Positions 1-13,209 of a stretch of DNA of 64,000 nt are shown here, piece by piece (position 1 is the first letter of the stretch; the number at the start of each line of letters is the position of its first letter). The DNA comes from Nilaparvata lugens (Eukaryota > Arthropoda > Insecta > Hemiptera > Delphacidae): positions 52,014,463 through 52,078,462 of the forward strand of contig NC_052507.1 of the NCBI RefSeq assembly GCF_014356525.2, read 5' to 3'. Position numbers and translations under genes: made by a program. The notes beneath the pieces were generated by a model. It had not been told where the DNA came from, searched no databases, and worked only from the letters and a program-made list of their open reading frames with translations.

Positions 1-1868
1 CAAAGTAAATTCGATAACGTGTTTATCAATTTTCTGTGTTACCACTATCTAGTAAATTTGGAAATTATTGATTTTTTTATATCGGATTATTTGTACATTT
101 ATATGTATCGATGTTATTACTATGTATGTTATTGCTCGGGTATGAATACGTAGTTATAGTGAAATTTATTTTTCTAGTATTCGTAGCTAATATTTCAAAA
201 CAACCTCCTGTCATAAGAATACTAATAATCATTTGCGCATTGAATTACCTTAAATAATTTACTTGTCATTATTATAATTAGTACTTTTATAGATGGTTGT
301 AAATACATAATATACGGTACGACTAAATTATGGACAAATGTTATGTAATGAAGTGAGCATAGAGCATGAGCATGAGCATAGAAGGGGTCTGTACTCTGTC
401 CTGTAGCTGGTGTGGATTTAATTTGATCTGTAATTAGCCGACCAATTGGCGTCTTGGCGATTCGCCATACGGTAGCGTAGCGATATCGACTCAGTAGGAG
501 GACTACAGTTTTATGTTCTATGCCACTGTCAACATTTGTACACAAATATTCAGTGTCAATTTGTACTTAAGATGTTTTATATTTTAATTTTTTGTATAAA
601 ACCGCTTTTAATATTCTAAGCATATATTATTATGTAAAAGAATAATTTTTACAGTTTTGCAGCACTTACTAATATTGAATAATAGACAACTTTTTATAAA
701 TAATCTGAAGTCAAAACTTTTTATGGTATTTATCGATATTTTGTATTTTGATTTTAATTTTTATGGAGCAATTAACTGTAATGTTTGAAATTTACTATCG
801 ACCATTGACTTTTAGTGTAATATGTAGCCATTACTAAATAGCTTTACGTCCATGTTCTGCTAGCTTACTGGGGCAGGATTCCCATTCCATCAACTTGGGT
901 TAAATTCATTTTGTGGAATCTATTAATTCGGCCGATATTAGACAAATAGAGGATCATCTAAAGAGTGATTATGATTCAGTTTGATGAAGGCTACCGTACC
1001 TTGGTAGGATTGCAATGCAGGTACCGGTAGGCCTACTGTAGGCACTCTAATACCAGCCACCAGCCAAAGCAAAGCAGCATCTGTGAAATGAATGCGATGA
1101 TCATTTATGTTGCAGTCATTTATGTTCGATGTTTGCTATCTACTGTGACAGAAGTGAATAAAACAATGACAGTGTGAAGAAATGTGTCGGCTTTAATAAC
1201 GTTTTAATGGATACTTTTTTAGAAAATAGTATTCTAGATTTAGGAAATTCATAATTTGTGTGCATTTCAATCACTCCTATTTTTTATGAATTTTGTACAT
1301 TTTCTAATTTTTGTACAATGCGGGCTGGACAGTCGGGATGTGTATGTACCACATTATTATACATAACCGATACCTATAAGTAACTTTTTTGCTGTCTGGC
1401 GTTTGATTTGTATCCAGAGTATGTCCTGGCTATTTTTGTTGATCATTAAACTTTTTATGTTTTGTAAAAATAATAATTATATAAAATGTCAACAACTGTG
1501 TTTATTTGATAAATATTGCTGTTAATTCTTCAGTTGTGATTTATTTCATCCGATACTCTTGGTAAATTGCTTAGTCTCACTTTCCAACAAACCAGTGTCA
1601 AGTGGAACTTGAGAAAGAATAAACTTATTTCTAATTGTTTTACCGTGGATAAAGATGAAGGGAAAGGATAAAAGGAGAGAGGATGTAAAAATGATGAAAT
1701 ATTTGGTTCATTTTCCAAATTTAAATTCAATATGACAGATTATCCAAAGACGAAGGGCTCATTTGGGTTGTTGCGAACAAAATTGAAAAACACGATAATC
1801 TTTCCAATCACCTTACCTGTAAATCGTTAATCTTTTTAATGATTAGCCCACGATTGGAACTTGAAACT
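1..1868. other. AT-rich DNA, no gene recognised
   Basis: Both strands were read. The only open frame over 100 codons (222-545, minus) has no recognisable domain and no supporting splice or start context. AATAAA-like hexamers occur (for example near 1158), but no coding sequence ends upstream of them within the window. This could be intergenic DNA or the untranslated tail of a gene to the left; the sequence does not decide. Confidence 0.5.
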
Positions 1869-4384
1869 GTCAGTATTCCTCATTAATAGCATCAATGCTC
1901 CCCATTCAAATAATGCTGACACATTGATGTGAATCTTACTATAATTTGTTTACATTACATCAGATTGGGATAAGATAATAGCTACTGTTTCGATTTCAAA
2001 ATATTATGATTGCCATTTTTTGCTTTTTATGCCAGCTGTTATTAGTTTCGATTTCAATTATGTTTGAAATTTTTGCTTTTTATACCCGTTGTTATTATTA
2101 TGTGAAATAAGCTTGTGAGTAAGTTTGCGATAAAAAAATTATTTTGGAACAGGTCTCAACTCTGCGAAAAATCGCTGAAGCTCTTTCAGAAAGGATTATT
2201 GGTCCCTCAAGTTGCAGCTGATCAAAAAAAGTTTCCATACTCTGTTGAAAACGTGAGAAAGAAAGTGTGAGCAAGTGAAAAAGATTATAATAGCTGTAGT
2301 TGAGTTACCAAATTTAGCGATCTTATTTCTAAACATTGCAGTATTCATGGAACATCTGGAAGAATAGGTACAGAAAGTGACCGGATGATAGCAAAATAAA
2401 TTTAAAATCGATCTCTCCAAACATATGTTAGTTGAATTGATGTTTATTGTGAGGTGATAGAAATGTGACTAATTTCTTCAGCTTCTTTCGTATTGGTTCC
2501 TCTGTTGCTCTATGTTTCTATGCAGCCATGGCCTTGAGAGAGCCAGTTGTCCTGTCTGTTAATTCCTAACCCGGACTAAATACCACGAGAAGCAATCAGA
2601 GAAGCCTTCTATTAAAAAACCCCTGCTCTGATTATTTCTCATGGAATTTAATCATGATTGAAATTGAACAGGCTTTTGAGCTACTGGACCTGATATTCTC
2701 ATGTTTCAAAATCAGCTAAAAACTATATCTCTACCAATATTCTGTATTCTACCAAAATTGTTATAATCGCTTTTGAGATTAGGCCACAACTTGCCATGAA
2801 AATTATTGAGTCAAATCATTCGAATAATTAATTGATGTGTTGGAAGTGCTCTGTAGAATAGTAGTAGTCTAATTGCAGCGAATTTTGTAGAATATTGGGC
2901 GGGGCTTAAGAGTCAACCTCGACTTTATTCATTGGCAATTGATATTTCCCGTTGACAGTTATCATATATTAACAGTGATCATGTTATTTTTGTTTATGCT
3001 TGATGCAATTGAAGATTAAATTCCAAACTAAGTTGATTCGGAATTTGATGACTCTGGAATCCATAGATCTCTTGCTTATTCTGGAATTTTTGGCATAGCC
3101 TGTCACTTACTTTTCGTTTCACTTATCCAAAAGTTTAAAAGCAGCCAATCCACTAATTCTTTCTTCCATGGAAGTCCATTCATACAGAAGAGTCCATTCA
3201 TAATAGTTAGTATAACATTTATTGTGGCTGATTTCTCATGTATCACTATCATAAATATCAAAGTGTGATCAATTTAATGTGAATTTGCATAAATCTGAAT
3301 AGAGTTTATTCTATCACTTTGATTATTGACTACCATTATATGATTTCTTCCTTCGATCTTAGCTTGAAACCAAAAGCTAAGGGATGAAAATTTGGATGTA
3401 AACTAACATGTAACTCAGTTTCATTTCTATCTAAATTGACAACTTTAGTATTTACTTGTGATCTATCAATATCAATAGGTTTGTCTTGTGTCATGTAATA
3501 ACATCATGAAAGGAAATAGGAGCAGCTGATGGAATATCATGTTTTTTTCGATTTAGTTTTCAGCTGATTTTGATACATAAAAATATCAGGCCCAGTAGCA
3601 CAAAAGCCTGTTCAATTTCAATGAGGATTAAATTTCATGAGAATTAATCAGAGCAGGGGTTTCCAATCAGAAGGCTTCTCTGATTGGTTCTCGTGGTATT
3701 TAGTCTAGATTATAAATTAACAGACAGTGCAACTGGCTCTCTCAAGGCCAAGGCTGCTTGCAAACATAGAGCAACAGAGGAACCAATACAACAGAAGCTG
3801 AAGAAATTAGTCGCATTTTTACACCTCACAATGAACATTACATTCAACTACCATATGTTTGGAGAGATCGATTTTGAATTTCTTTTGCTATCATCCGGTC
3901 ACTTTCTGAAACTATTCTTCCAGATGATTACTGCAATTTTTTCATTTTAAATCGCCAAATTTGGTAACTCAACTACAGCTATTATAATCTTTTTCATCAA
4001 TTGCTCACACTCTTACGTTTTCAACAGACTATGGAAAACTTTTTTCTGATCAGCTGCTACTTGAGGACTTTCTCAAGGAACTTCAGCGAATTTTCACAGA
4101 GTTGAGACCTGTTCCAAAAAATGTTTTCTTGTCGCAAACCCACTATATTCCTGATTTCATCAAAATCGTTAGATCCGTTTTCGAGATCCATCCAACATAT
4201 TCACATATCTACAAACACACATATTCAATCTGCTTTCTTAGTATAATAAATGACTTTAATGATTATGATTTCATTCAATGAGAGCTTATTTCACTTAATA
4301 ATAACAGCTGGCATTAAAGCAAAAATGCCAAACATGATTGAAATTGAAACAGTAGCGATCATCAACATTATTATCTTCATCTCT

Positions 4385-5000
4385 TCTTCTTCTCTTCTCT
4401 TCTTCTTCTCTTCTTCTCTATATCTATAAAAGGCTAAGCCCCGACAGACTGAAATCACACTACAGCCCAAACTACTGAGCCTAAAAGCTTGAAATTTTGC
4501 ACAATTGTTTATGGTAGCCTGAAAAGATCCACTAAGAAATGATTTTCAGAAATTCGCCCCCCTGAGGGAGCTGCCCCCCCCCAAAATTTTTTACTTTTTA
4601 ACCGCTCATTGCACAGCAAAGTCATGAGGTACTTTTTTGTTCAGCTACGAAAAAAAATTAGATCTATGCAGAAAAATTTTGATCAGGAGTACAGGGGGAT
4701 TCAGGAGAGGGAATTTTTCGAAAATTTTGATGTAAAATCACACTACAGCTCAAACTAATTGTCCTACAGACTTAAAAATTTGCACAAATAACTTATTCTT
4801 GAAACATGCTAGACGCGCACTAAGAACGGATTTTGAGATATTTTGTCTCTAAGGGTTTCAAAGGATGAAAAAGGATCCTATTTAGTAAGGTTATGAACAT
4901 GGTAAGGTGAATGCTATATGGAACTGAGATTATTGACACATGATATTCTAACATATATGTTGTAATCATTGGAAAACCTTAGAATAATTTTATCAATCAG
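4385..5000 (+). repeat. Helitron-like fragment with pyrimidine tract
   Basis: A (TCTTC)n tract at 4385-4420 runs into TCTATATCTATAAAAGGCTA, resembling the 5' end of insect Helitron-like repeats. A block starting AATCACACTACAGC is present twice (about 4453 and 4736), followed both times by a 'cactaagaa' segment. No matching CTAG 3' end could be assigned, so boundaries are approximate. Confidence 0.4.
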
Positions 5001-6317
5001 CTGATCGAATTTAATTTTCCATGTAAATCGAAAGCGCAAGCTTGCCACGTGTTTGTTCCATTGTTGTATGTTTGGCCAATTCGGTTCGCGCCTTCTATCA
5101 GCTGTATATGGAGTCTCATACTTTCTGATTAGAACAGAGCACAGAGATTTTTTTTTGGTTAGGAGTTTGTTGATAATTCTTTTTTCAAATTCAATTTTTA
5201 TTGCAAACAAAAATCACATTGAAAAATTCTTAATAGACAACAAGATTACAAAAACGAGATGTCAAACATAAACCTACATTTATTTGTAGCACGGCCAGAA
5301 AAAGACAAACCTGAGTACTAGCCGTGAGTTCATTCAATATGAAATATTTTTATTTTTGTTAATATTTTGTGAACAAAAAGTACGAGTTAATGAGAGATGT
5401 GAGTAATTTCTTATATTTGATCTAAATGGTTATTCATATTGTAGTAGTCGGGGTCACTTCAATCAAAGTTTTTTCTTTTGTAGCTAATAAATTTCATATG
5501 TATTGATTGTCCATAATGTATCCAGTGTCTATAATGGAAGTGATTGAACTACTCAAAATTAATGGCTTACTGGTCCTTCATAGAATTTATAGTATTCCTT
5601 GTGATTGAACCTGTCTTTTTTCAGCGTTGCGACTGTTAATAATAAAGCTTTATTTACAACTAGCTTACCTGGGAACTTCGTACCGCCAAAAAGTATTAAT
5701 GTATCTCATGTCACACTTCAATTTATTTTGTGAATCATGAAATTTATATGACAATCAATATTTTCATTTACATCTGAATATGGACTTCCTATGCGCTTAG
5801 TCATGCAGCATTCTTTATTCCCAAAACATATTATTCTCAATCAATATTGGTAGTAATATCTAACAGTAAAGTGTTGAATTGAAAAAAAAACTAGATAGGA
5901 TAAATCAGTGTTTCAAAGATGAATTCAATGTTTTCATAGTTGTTGATTGTTAATAGATGGTCGACGAAATATGCGATGTACGATGAATCACACAGAATTA
6001 CATATTCTTTCCATCTTCCATTTCAGGATGAATATAAGCTAAGCTAAATTAAAAAATATATATTCTGCCATTAATGAATGCAATATGAACAACTCTCTTC
6101 CATGAGGTGAATAATTTTTTCCAACATTTCCGGTTACTCAATGATAGGGAAGTGATAATTATTTGTATAGGTCTTCTAAGGAACCATTAGCTACAGCTGG
6201 TACCAATAAACTATACTTCAACTCCAAACTACCGTTGTAATACCAGTAGCCTACACAATTTATCATAAGGTGACATGTTTATTACAGCTGGTAACTTTAG
6301 ATGCTAAATCATCTTCA

Positions 6318-6974
6318 TCTATATATATAAAAGCGAAATGGCACTCACTCACTGACTGACTGACTCACTCACTCACTCGCAGTACTAAAAATCTTCCGAA
6401 CCAAAAACGTTCAAATTTGGTAGGTATGTTCAGTTGGCCCTTTAGAGGCGCACTAAGAAATCTTTTGGCAATATTTTAACTCTAAGGGTTGTTTTTAAGG
6501 GTTTAAAGTTCGTCTTTTAGCATGTATATTCTTCTTCTCCCAATCTCTTAATTATAATTGAAATTTCCATATCATATGTTACTATAGAACTATAATCTAG
6601 ACTAGATAGAGTACCTCTTCGAAACAGTTGTTAACTGGCAACTAAATTAATAATTTTGTCAGGTTGGCATTAAGTTGAGTTTGACTTTGTTAGGTTGGCA
6701 CCAAGTTGAAGATTTAAATGCATTTATCGCAGAAAAATTGATTGGGCACTGCTACTTCAATCCTGGGAATATTATATTAATCCAGTTTAGCCAGACGTAG
6801 TCTGGCCCCCGACTGGATTGTCCTAACATATATATGATAAAAATGCTCGAATGAAAAATTCAGGCGAGCGAAGCAAGCCTGCTGATTTCATTCTTGGCCG
6901 ATCCAGTCGGGGGTCCAGGGGGCGGAGCCCCCTGGCTAGACGGATATGGCGAGCGAAGCGAGCCTGACGGCTAG
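6318..6974 (+). mobile_element. Non-autonomous Helitron
   Basis: The element begins with TCTATATATATAAAAGCGAA after a host A (6317) and ends in CTAG (6971-6974) before a host T. That is the A^T insertion pattern and TC...CTRR termini of Helitrons. Just before the 3' end, GGCGAGCGAAGCGAGCC can form a short hairpin, as expected of the Helitron terminator. A further GC-rich inverted block occurs at about 6800-6970 (CCCGACTGGAT with ATCCAGTCGGG). There is no Rep or helicase coding sequence. Parts of the interior recur in reverse at about 25230-25430. Confidence 0.7.
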
Positions 6975-7159
6975 TATCTCAATATAATCTTGAATCATGA
7001 TCATCTTTCCGTTCTTCGGTAGCCGCTAGGCCGACAGTTTCGAAAGCATAGGTCTGTAAAATGGATTAGATTAATAAAAAAATAATCATTATTAGCCACC
7101 CTATTAAAATTTCTGGTCAGAAACCATCACACAACATATTCCCAAAGTTTCATGCCGTT

Positions 7160-7351
7160 ATGTCAAATATTTTTCAAGTCATAGGGAACAAACACACAAA
7201 CAGACATTAATTTATATATATATATATATATATATAATTAATTAATATATATCTAATAAATAATATATGATTAATAATTAATAATAATATAATAATAATA
7301 TATGATATATAATATATTATATTAATATATATATATATATATTATATATAT

Positions 7352-7383
<32 letters not shown>

Positions 7384-7387
7384 ATTA

Positions 7388-7438
<51 letters not shown>

Positions 7439-7820
7439 ATATATATAATATATATATAAATTAATGTCTGTTTGTGTGTTTGTTCCCTATGACTTGAAAA
7501 ATATTTGACATCTACCTCCATTTAGAGAAGCTTTTGTTTGAGCCGAATGAAATCTTCTATCTTCCATATATATATATATATATGAAATATTATATATATA
7601 TATATGTAATATTAAATATAAGAAATATAAGAAATATTATATATTATATATATATGGAAGATAGAAGATTTCATTCGGCTCAAACAAAAGCTTCTCTAAA
7701 TGGAGGTAGATGTCAAATATTTTTCAAGTCATATATATATATATATATATATATATATGGAAGATAGAAGATTTCATTCGGCTCAAACAAAAGCTTCTCT
7801 AAATGGAGGTAGAATGATAA
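7160..7820. repeat. Nested palindromes around TA microsatellites
   Basis: The sequence 7161-7215, read inward, returns in reverse complement at about 7455-7512 (landmarks GTCAAATATTTTTCAAGTCA and TGACTTGAAAAATATTTGAC). The centre between them consists almost wholly of TA repeats. The next 60 bases (about 7512-7567, including GAAGCTTTTGTTTGAGCC) return inverted at about 7652-7710 and again, in the same inverted sense, at about 7757-7815. Short open frames here only translate the TA repeats and are not genes. Confidence 0.75.
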
Positions 7821-7979
7821 GGTTGACAACTTTCAGTTCTGTTGTTTTAAATTTTTTTTTCAAAACACTTTCAAAAAGTTCATGTAGTACCTACTATTGT
7901 GTTTGAGACACTTCTGGCGCTATCATAGTTTCACAACTATTCTGTTCCACACTCCTATCTCTTGCAGTCGTTAACCATA

Positions 7980-8215
7980 TCTATAATAAAATAAAGAGTT
8001 GGCTTATACACATACGGGATAGGAAAATTATGTTTGACGCATCATCACGTCTGAACTACTGGACTGATTAACTTGAAATGTTTCATATAGGCTAGATTCT
8101 TAATTAACCAAGGATGGTTATAGGCCTATTTTCAATTCTTCAAAATTTCATTACGTCAAGTTTTCAGATTATCAAGTTTGAAAATAAATCCTTGCGAAGC
8201 ACGGGTTCCTGCTAG
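7980..8215 (+). mobile_element. Short non-autonomous Helitron
   Basis: It starts TCTATAATAAAATAAAGAG after an A and ends GCGAAGCACGGGTTCCTG + CTAG (8212-8215) before a T. Both ends follow the Helitron rules and the 3' end is the common insect Helitron terminator. It has no coding capacity. The sequence immediately to the right resumes the arm of the large inverted repeat. Confidence 0.65.
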
Positions 8216-8315
8216 TCTGATCTAAAATAACCAAATTATAGTAAGATTCACATAAATGTGTCAGCATTGTTTGAATGGGGAGCATTGATGCTATTAATGA
8301 GGTATACTGACAGTC

Positions 8316-10476
8316 AACGAACTGTTATGCAAATTCTCCAATATTTTTATTGAAAGCTACCTTCTATTTTCTTTGGTAAAACAATCAATGTTTGGGAATA
8401 GTTGATTCATGGGAAAAGCGCCTTACTTCTATGGAAGATATTTTTACACTAGTAGTTCTGTGAACAGTAGACCTCGCGCTCAGTAAGTTACATTGACCTG
8501 TTGTTATGTTTTCTCAAAAAATAATAAATAGTTTTTCCTACAGATACCTTGAAAAGTGGCCATTCCTGCACTGATTACAGAACGCAAAGAATCACTTTTC
8601 CGCTCTAGTGCGGGAATAGTATATTTCGCACCTAGGGCTGAAAATGAGACTTTTCTGGCTCGAAATCGGTTTTCAAGTCCGAGGCCGTAGGCCGAGGACT
8701 AGAAAAGATTGAGAGCAGGAAAAACATTTTTGCCCATGGTGAGAACGTTATTTTTCGCCACACAAAAAATAAACAATAAATAAATGAGAATGATTGTCTA
8801 TTATAAGCACTTCCGAAAGCAAAAGTGGAAGGTTATAGCTCTAGCAAATCTGAGGTAATCTGAATATCAAGAAATTGTCCAAGTATATTTTTATTTTTTA
8901 TTCTGATTTGTCTAAATAACCTAAAAGATTATGTTCAATTATGTAAGAGGTTGAGTTTAAACTTTTTATTCTTCCAAATGACAATAAGATGATATTATTA
9001 TAAATGTTTTAATTATTGAATGATAAACACAAATAATGAAAAGTTTTTGATCAGCTGTTTTAGCACACTTGAAATTTGGCCAATCTGAATGTCAATGGAA
9101 GTTTAGGTTAGAAGTTCTATCCTACTCTGAAAATCGAATTATTTGAATAGTTTATTATAACATAATTATAATTATCTTATCTGTATTTTATTCATCCAAA
9201 AAAAATTATGGTATATTATTGCAGAATACTTTATTGAATTCTAGAAGCATAAAATGATTCTGTTTATCCACCATGTTCCGTGATAAACGCAGTACTAGGA
9301 GGTTTGAGGTTAGATTCTATTATACTCTGAAAATTGAATTTGAATAGTTTATAATATCTCATTTGTATTTCATTCATCCAAATAAAATGATAGTATCTTA
9401 TTGCAAAATACTTTTCAATTCTAATTCAATTCTAGAAGCATAAACTGACTCCTTTTCATAAACTATTTTGTAAACACGTTCACATCAAATCAGAATCAGC
9501 TGACTTCAAGGTTATTTTACAGCCCTAGGGCCGTAAAAATTTTACCGGCCTGGTCAGAAAACAATCACTTTCGGCCTCCATATGACGCACGAAAACCAGC
9601 TCATTACATCCAAGTGGGGCGAAAAAAATTTTTCTGCACTCCAGATTTGCAACATGGCAACACAAAATAGTTGGTGGGTTATATGGAGGATTAGTGCACG
9701 AAAACAAAAATTAAGTTGGTAACAATGACTGTGGTTAGATTTAGATGAGAATCATTTCAATGGCTACCCTACATTTATGATAAAATCCCAATCTAGAAAT
9801 CCAAAACAAGAATAATGTTTATCCAAATCATAATTAAATAATAACTTCTCATCATTTAATAATAAATAATGTTTATTTTCTATTGACAGTAATAATTATT
9901 TCAACTCCAAGCAATTAGAAATGTAGCAAACACACATTTTGAAATTCGAATTTTCAGGTTAAATAATTACCGTTCGAAATCCATGTCGATAAAATCAATA
10001 AAATAACATTAGAATATACTACAATGAAATATTTTCTATTGTCTATGTTATTATATAAATATTTTTTAGTTTACTTATAGTATATTTCGGTAATTCTAGT
10101 TGGTCATAATTCTGAATATCTGAATACTGTTTTTAGCTGGATGAAAGAACGAGGTTAGTTACGATTCTTCCCGCTAGGTCGCGCGCTTGTCGGTTCAGCT
10201 ATTTTGCAGTCATTCAAACCAGCTTTTGACGTGAATTTTGAATGCGAATTTTTTGTTTTATCTGTATTTTCTCTGATTCTTGAATGAATAAAAATGAGAA
10301 CTTTGGCTGAAAATTTTCAACTTCAATTGGATTATTAATTTTTAAATGAATCAAGATTGTTATTAATAACAGCATCACACACACAAACATTTGATGGATT
10401 TCAGCCATCATTTTATCCATAATTACCCACTTTTCATATTCAATGGTAACTGTAGGAAAAACTTGATGTGAAATAC
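8316..10476. other. Gene-free AT-rich DNA with repeat traces
   Basis: No coding region or RNA gene was recognised. The 20-mer CTAGTAGTTCTGTGAACAGT (from 8449) recurs at 33108 just left of another transposon, so this stretch probably starts with a dispersed repeat. A moderately GC-rich island at about 8570-8760 and another at about 9520-9670 interrupt the AT-rich background. Their origin is unknown. Confidence 0.45.
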
Positions 10477-10579
10477 GTGCGCAAAGTTCCTCTGCTGCAC
10501 TCAAGAAGCCATTCCGCCCTCGCCTACGGCTCGGGCGTAAACATTTCTTTCGGTGCAGCAAACTGTCACTTTGCGCACT
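10477..10579. repeat. Short GC-richer hairpin (MITE-like)
   Basis: GTGCGCAAAG...CTGCTGCAC at the left pairs with GTGCAGCAAAC...CTTTGCGCAC at the right, giving imperfect inverted arms of about 25 bases around a GC-rich loop. It looks like a small MITE. No target duplication was established. Confidence 0.45.
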
Positions 10580-10801
10580 AGTTGCACAAATAACTATATC
10601 AGTTTAAAATGGCCTAAGAGAAAACCTAAATGAACATAGAGCTTTCTGTTCTATCGTACCGTGACGTGTCGTTCCGGAATGTGAGTGTGAGCGCTGTTAT
10701 CAGGTCTGGCTGCAACTGTCTACAACGTTGATACAAAGATACATTTTCAAGATGTTCGATGTTTTTGAACGGGTAGTATTATAGTCCAATAAACAGATGA
10801 A

Positions 10802-11021
10802 TTATGATTTATGATGAATAATTCTATAGTCTGATTTTTGCTCTAATATTGGCGAATGAAGGAGGCTCCTTTTTCCTTTTATATTATTCTTGAAATGCAA
10901 GATTTCCAAAAAACCTTGTATATACGTCGACGCGCAATTTAAAAAGGAACATACCTATCAAATTTCATGAAAATCTATTCCTGCGTTTCACCGTAAATGC
11001 GCAACATATAAACATTTAAAC
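10802..11021 (+). repeat. Left part of a dispersed repeat split by the P-like element
   Basis: This segment is nearly identical to 38863-39083 (landmarks ATTTATGATGAATAATTCTA, TATACGTCGACGCGCAATT, CGTAAATGCGC). The remaining part of the same repeat, as seen uninterrupted at 39075-39135, resumes at 25204 after the large transposon. The uninterrupted copy therefore serves as an empty-site reference. Confidence 0.75.
11014..11021. repeat. Left 8-bp target-site duplication ATTTAAAC
   Basis: ATTTAAAC here and at 25196-25203 flank the large P-like element. The uninterrupted copy of the host repeat has the same octamer once, near 39076, which supports a genuine duplication on insertion. Confidence 0.75.
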
Positions 11022-12411
11022 CATGTACCTAGAATACAAGGTAGTGGCCACGAAAAGATGCGCAGTAACAAATCCAAATTATAGCTGGTCGGTGTGACGT
11101 CATTGGTGCTCTAAAAGTCTATTCTTCCTATCTTTTCAATGTTAAATATTGAGCAAAAAGTCTTTTCCTCAAAAAGTACATAACATTCAAATCCCATCGA
11201 CAACTCCTACTCATCGACTCATACAATATTTATCTTCAATTTTTCTAGAAATTCAATACTTTTGTACGGCTGGATCTTTCAGAATGATCGATTTTGTAAG
11301 ATCCTGCACATCGAATACCTCTGCTCTCTTATTGATAATTAACATGCTTTCTAAGGCTCTTTTGTAATTCAATTACTCAATGCTAATGAATTTGATAAAT
11401 CGATCATTGAATAAGGAATTGAAAACGTGGAAACATTAATTAGAGTATAATATTATTTCTCTCAAAACTTTTGATATCATGTCTGTGTAGCGTACTGTAT
11501 ATTACATAGAATCAGTAGAACATCTTGCCGGTTCAACATCTTTAATCCTTTGGGATTGCACTCCTTATTTAGGAAAAAAATGATAAACACATATCGCCAC
11601 ATACTTTAACCAGGTGATACCTAGTTGTGTGTTACGGTCATATACAATATTTATCTTTAGTTCCCTCGAGCAACTTTGTAAATCTTTTCTCAAAAAGTAG
11701 GTACATAAATAAGTCCCATCGACATCTACTACAATTTATACAATATTAATCTTCATTTTTATTTTAGAAATTCATCACTTTTGTACTCCTAGATCTTCCA
11801 GAATGCTCGATAATGTAAGGACATACCGGTTTGGAGATAGAGAACTCTCATTTGATATTACGAGAAGGGATACTCGTAGAAGGAATGAATAGATTTAATT
11901 TGAAAAGATGAATGGCTTCAAAGGTTTTCTACTGGAGGTTTTTTATTCAAAGTTTTAATATCCCATCAATTATAAAGTTTAAAAAAGGTACTGAATGTAT
12001 TTCTCCTAGTAATTCTTTGAATGATAATATCGGCCTATATAGCCCTATTTTCAATCATGCTTTATCATCATAATAATCAGGCTTGGCTTGAATACTTTAA
12101 TAGTTATCTTGAGCTTTCTCGTTAATTATCACGTTGTGTACATTCGAGCAGTTTCCTTTGTTCATTGTGATATATTCTTCTGCAAACTCAACCAATATCT
12201 ATCCTTTCAAAATTTATTCAAATACCAATCTCAATGCAGAAGGCATATATAGCAAAAGGCTAAAAGCTAAGATTAATTTGATAAAAGTGAAATCAAGAGC
12301 GGTTGCAGAGAATAAAGGTTGTTAGTGCAGGGCAATCCATCAGTGATTTGGAAGGAGAATGTGGATGATCAATGGATGAAGATGGTAAGCGCACCACTTC
12401 CCTTCCTTATC

Positions 12412-13209
12412 CTTCAAATATGTTGTTTAAACTGCAATTTGTGACTGCGAGCTGTCGATAAGTATGCAGACTGAACCTGCGCACCCGGTATTAGATTAAT
12501 ATACAGGATATAGTAAGATTAGGTAGATATAGTAGATTAGGTACAGGATATAGTAAACCGAGTTTGAGGTATAGAGAATATTTTATCGGGCCTGGGGAAT
12601 GGTTCCTCCCTGTAACTAATGGGGGTTTGTTCAATAACTCACAATCTGCGAATCACAATATAGTTCTTAGGAAGCTGAACCTGCTAGCTAAACACAGTAT
12701 ATCTATTTCAATTTTATGGTAATTAAGGTTTAGAGTATAAGGTTTAGGGTGTTGGATTTCTGAATCGCGAGCCTGCAGCTGCGAAAGGATTTTCAGCACT
12801 TCTGAAACTGCTAAACAGGATTTCCGCGCTAATCTGGTGACTGTGCGCCGGTTATTAAGGGCTAATCTGTGACTGCCCTTAAGAGTATGGGAATCACTCT
12901 CAATCGTCCGAAACGATTTTAAATTAATAGTCAGTATGTCGACTATTATGAGAGGATAGGGAAGTGTTTACAAGGATTCTCCTAAGCTTCTCACTGGTCT
13001 GAGGACCGCGACTGGGTCGATCTCTAGTCTGGAACTGAGATCTCGTGCTAAACAGGGTAGAAAAAATTAATAGAAAGAAAGGGAAAAGATGCCGCAGTCT
13101 AGGAACTTCGGCAAGGGAGTCCTCAAGCTCTACCTGAGAGCTAGAAGAATTTTAGAATAGGGAGAGTTAAGAGAAAGAAAGAGAAAGGACGTCGCAGTCT
13201 GGGGACTTC
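12412..13209. other. Unassigned left flank of the Gypsy insertion
   Basis: No coding sequence was recognised. The last ~170 bases contain degenerate copies of the ~57-bp repeat that continues at 21003-21570 on the other side of the Gypsy element, so 12412-13209 and 21003-~22700 probably belonged to one interrupted block. Its identity is unknown. Confidence 0.45.

Larger units (their letters stand above)
1869..8314. repeat. Large inverted (foldback-like) repeat, right arm interrupted
   Basis: About 1869-2727 is repeated in reverse complement at 3553-~4385 and continues at ~8218-8314. Matching landmarks are ACTGTCAGTAT at the left end (1868 onward) against ATACTGACAGT at 8304-8314, the stretch on loss of variation in colour or product around AGGCTTCTCTGATTGG/CCTTCT (left ~2600, right ~3675), and the ATGCCAGCTGTTATTA box (left ~2030, right ~4310). 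The 0.8-kb centre (2728-3552) is not repeated. About 3.8 kb (4385-8217) of Helitron-type and satellite DNA is present only in the right arm, so it arrived after the inverted structure formed. No transposase or clear target duplication was seen, and the class is unknown. Confidence 0.6.

Noticed and set aside
222..545. 107-codon minus-strand open frame
   Set aside because: No recognisable domain, no conserved start context, in AT-rich DNA where chance frames of this length occur.
3684..3950. 88-codon plus-strand frame
   Set aside because: It lies in an arm of the large inverted repeat, with a partly matching frame in the other arm, and has no recognisable domain.
7534..7906. Open frames rich in Tyr-Ile
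   Set aside because: They translate TA microsatellites and the palindromic flanks.
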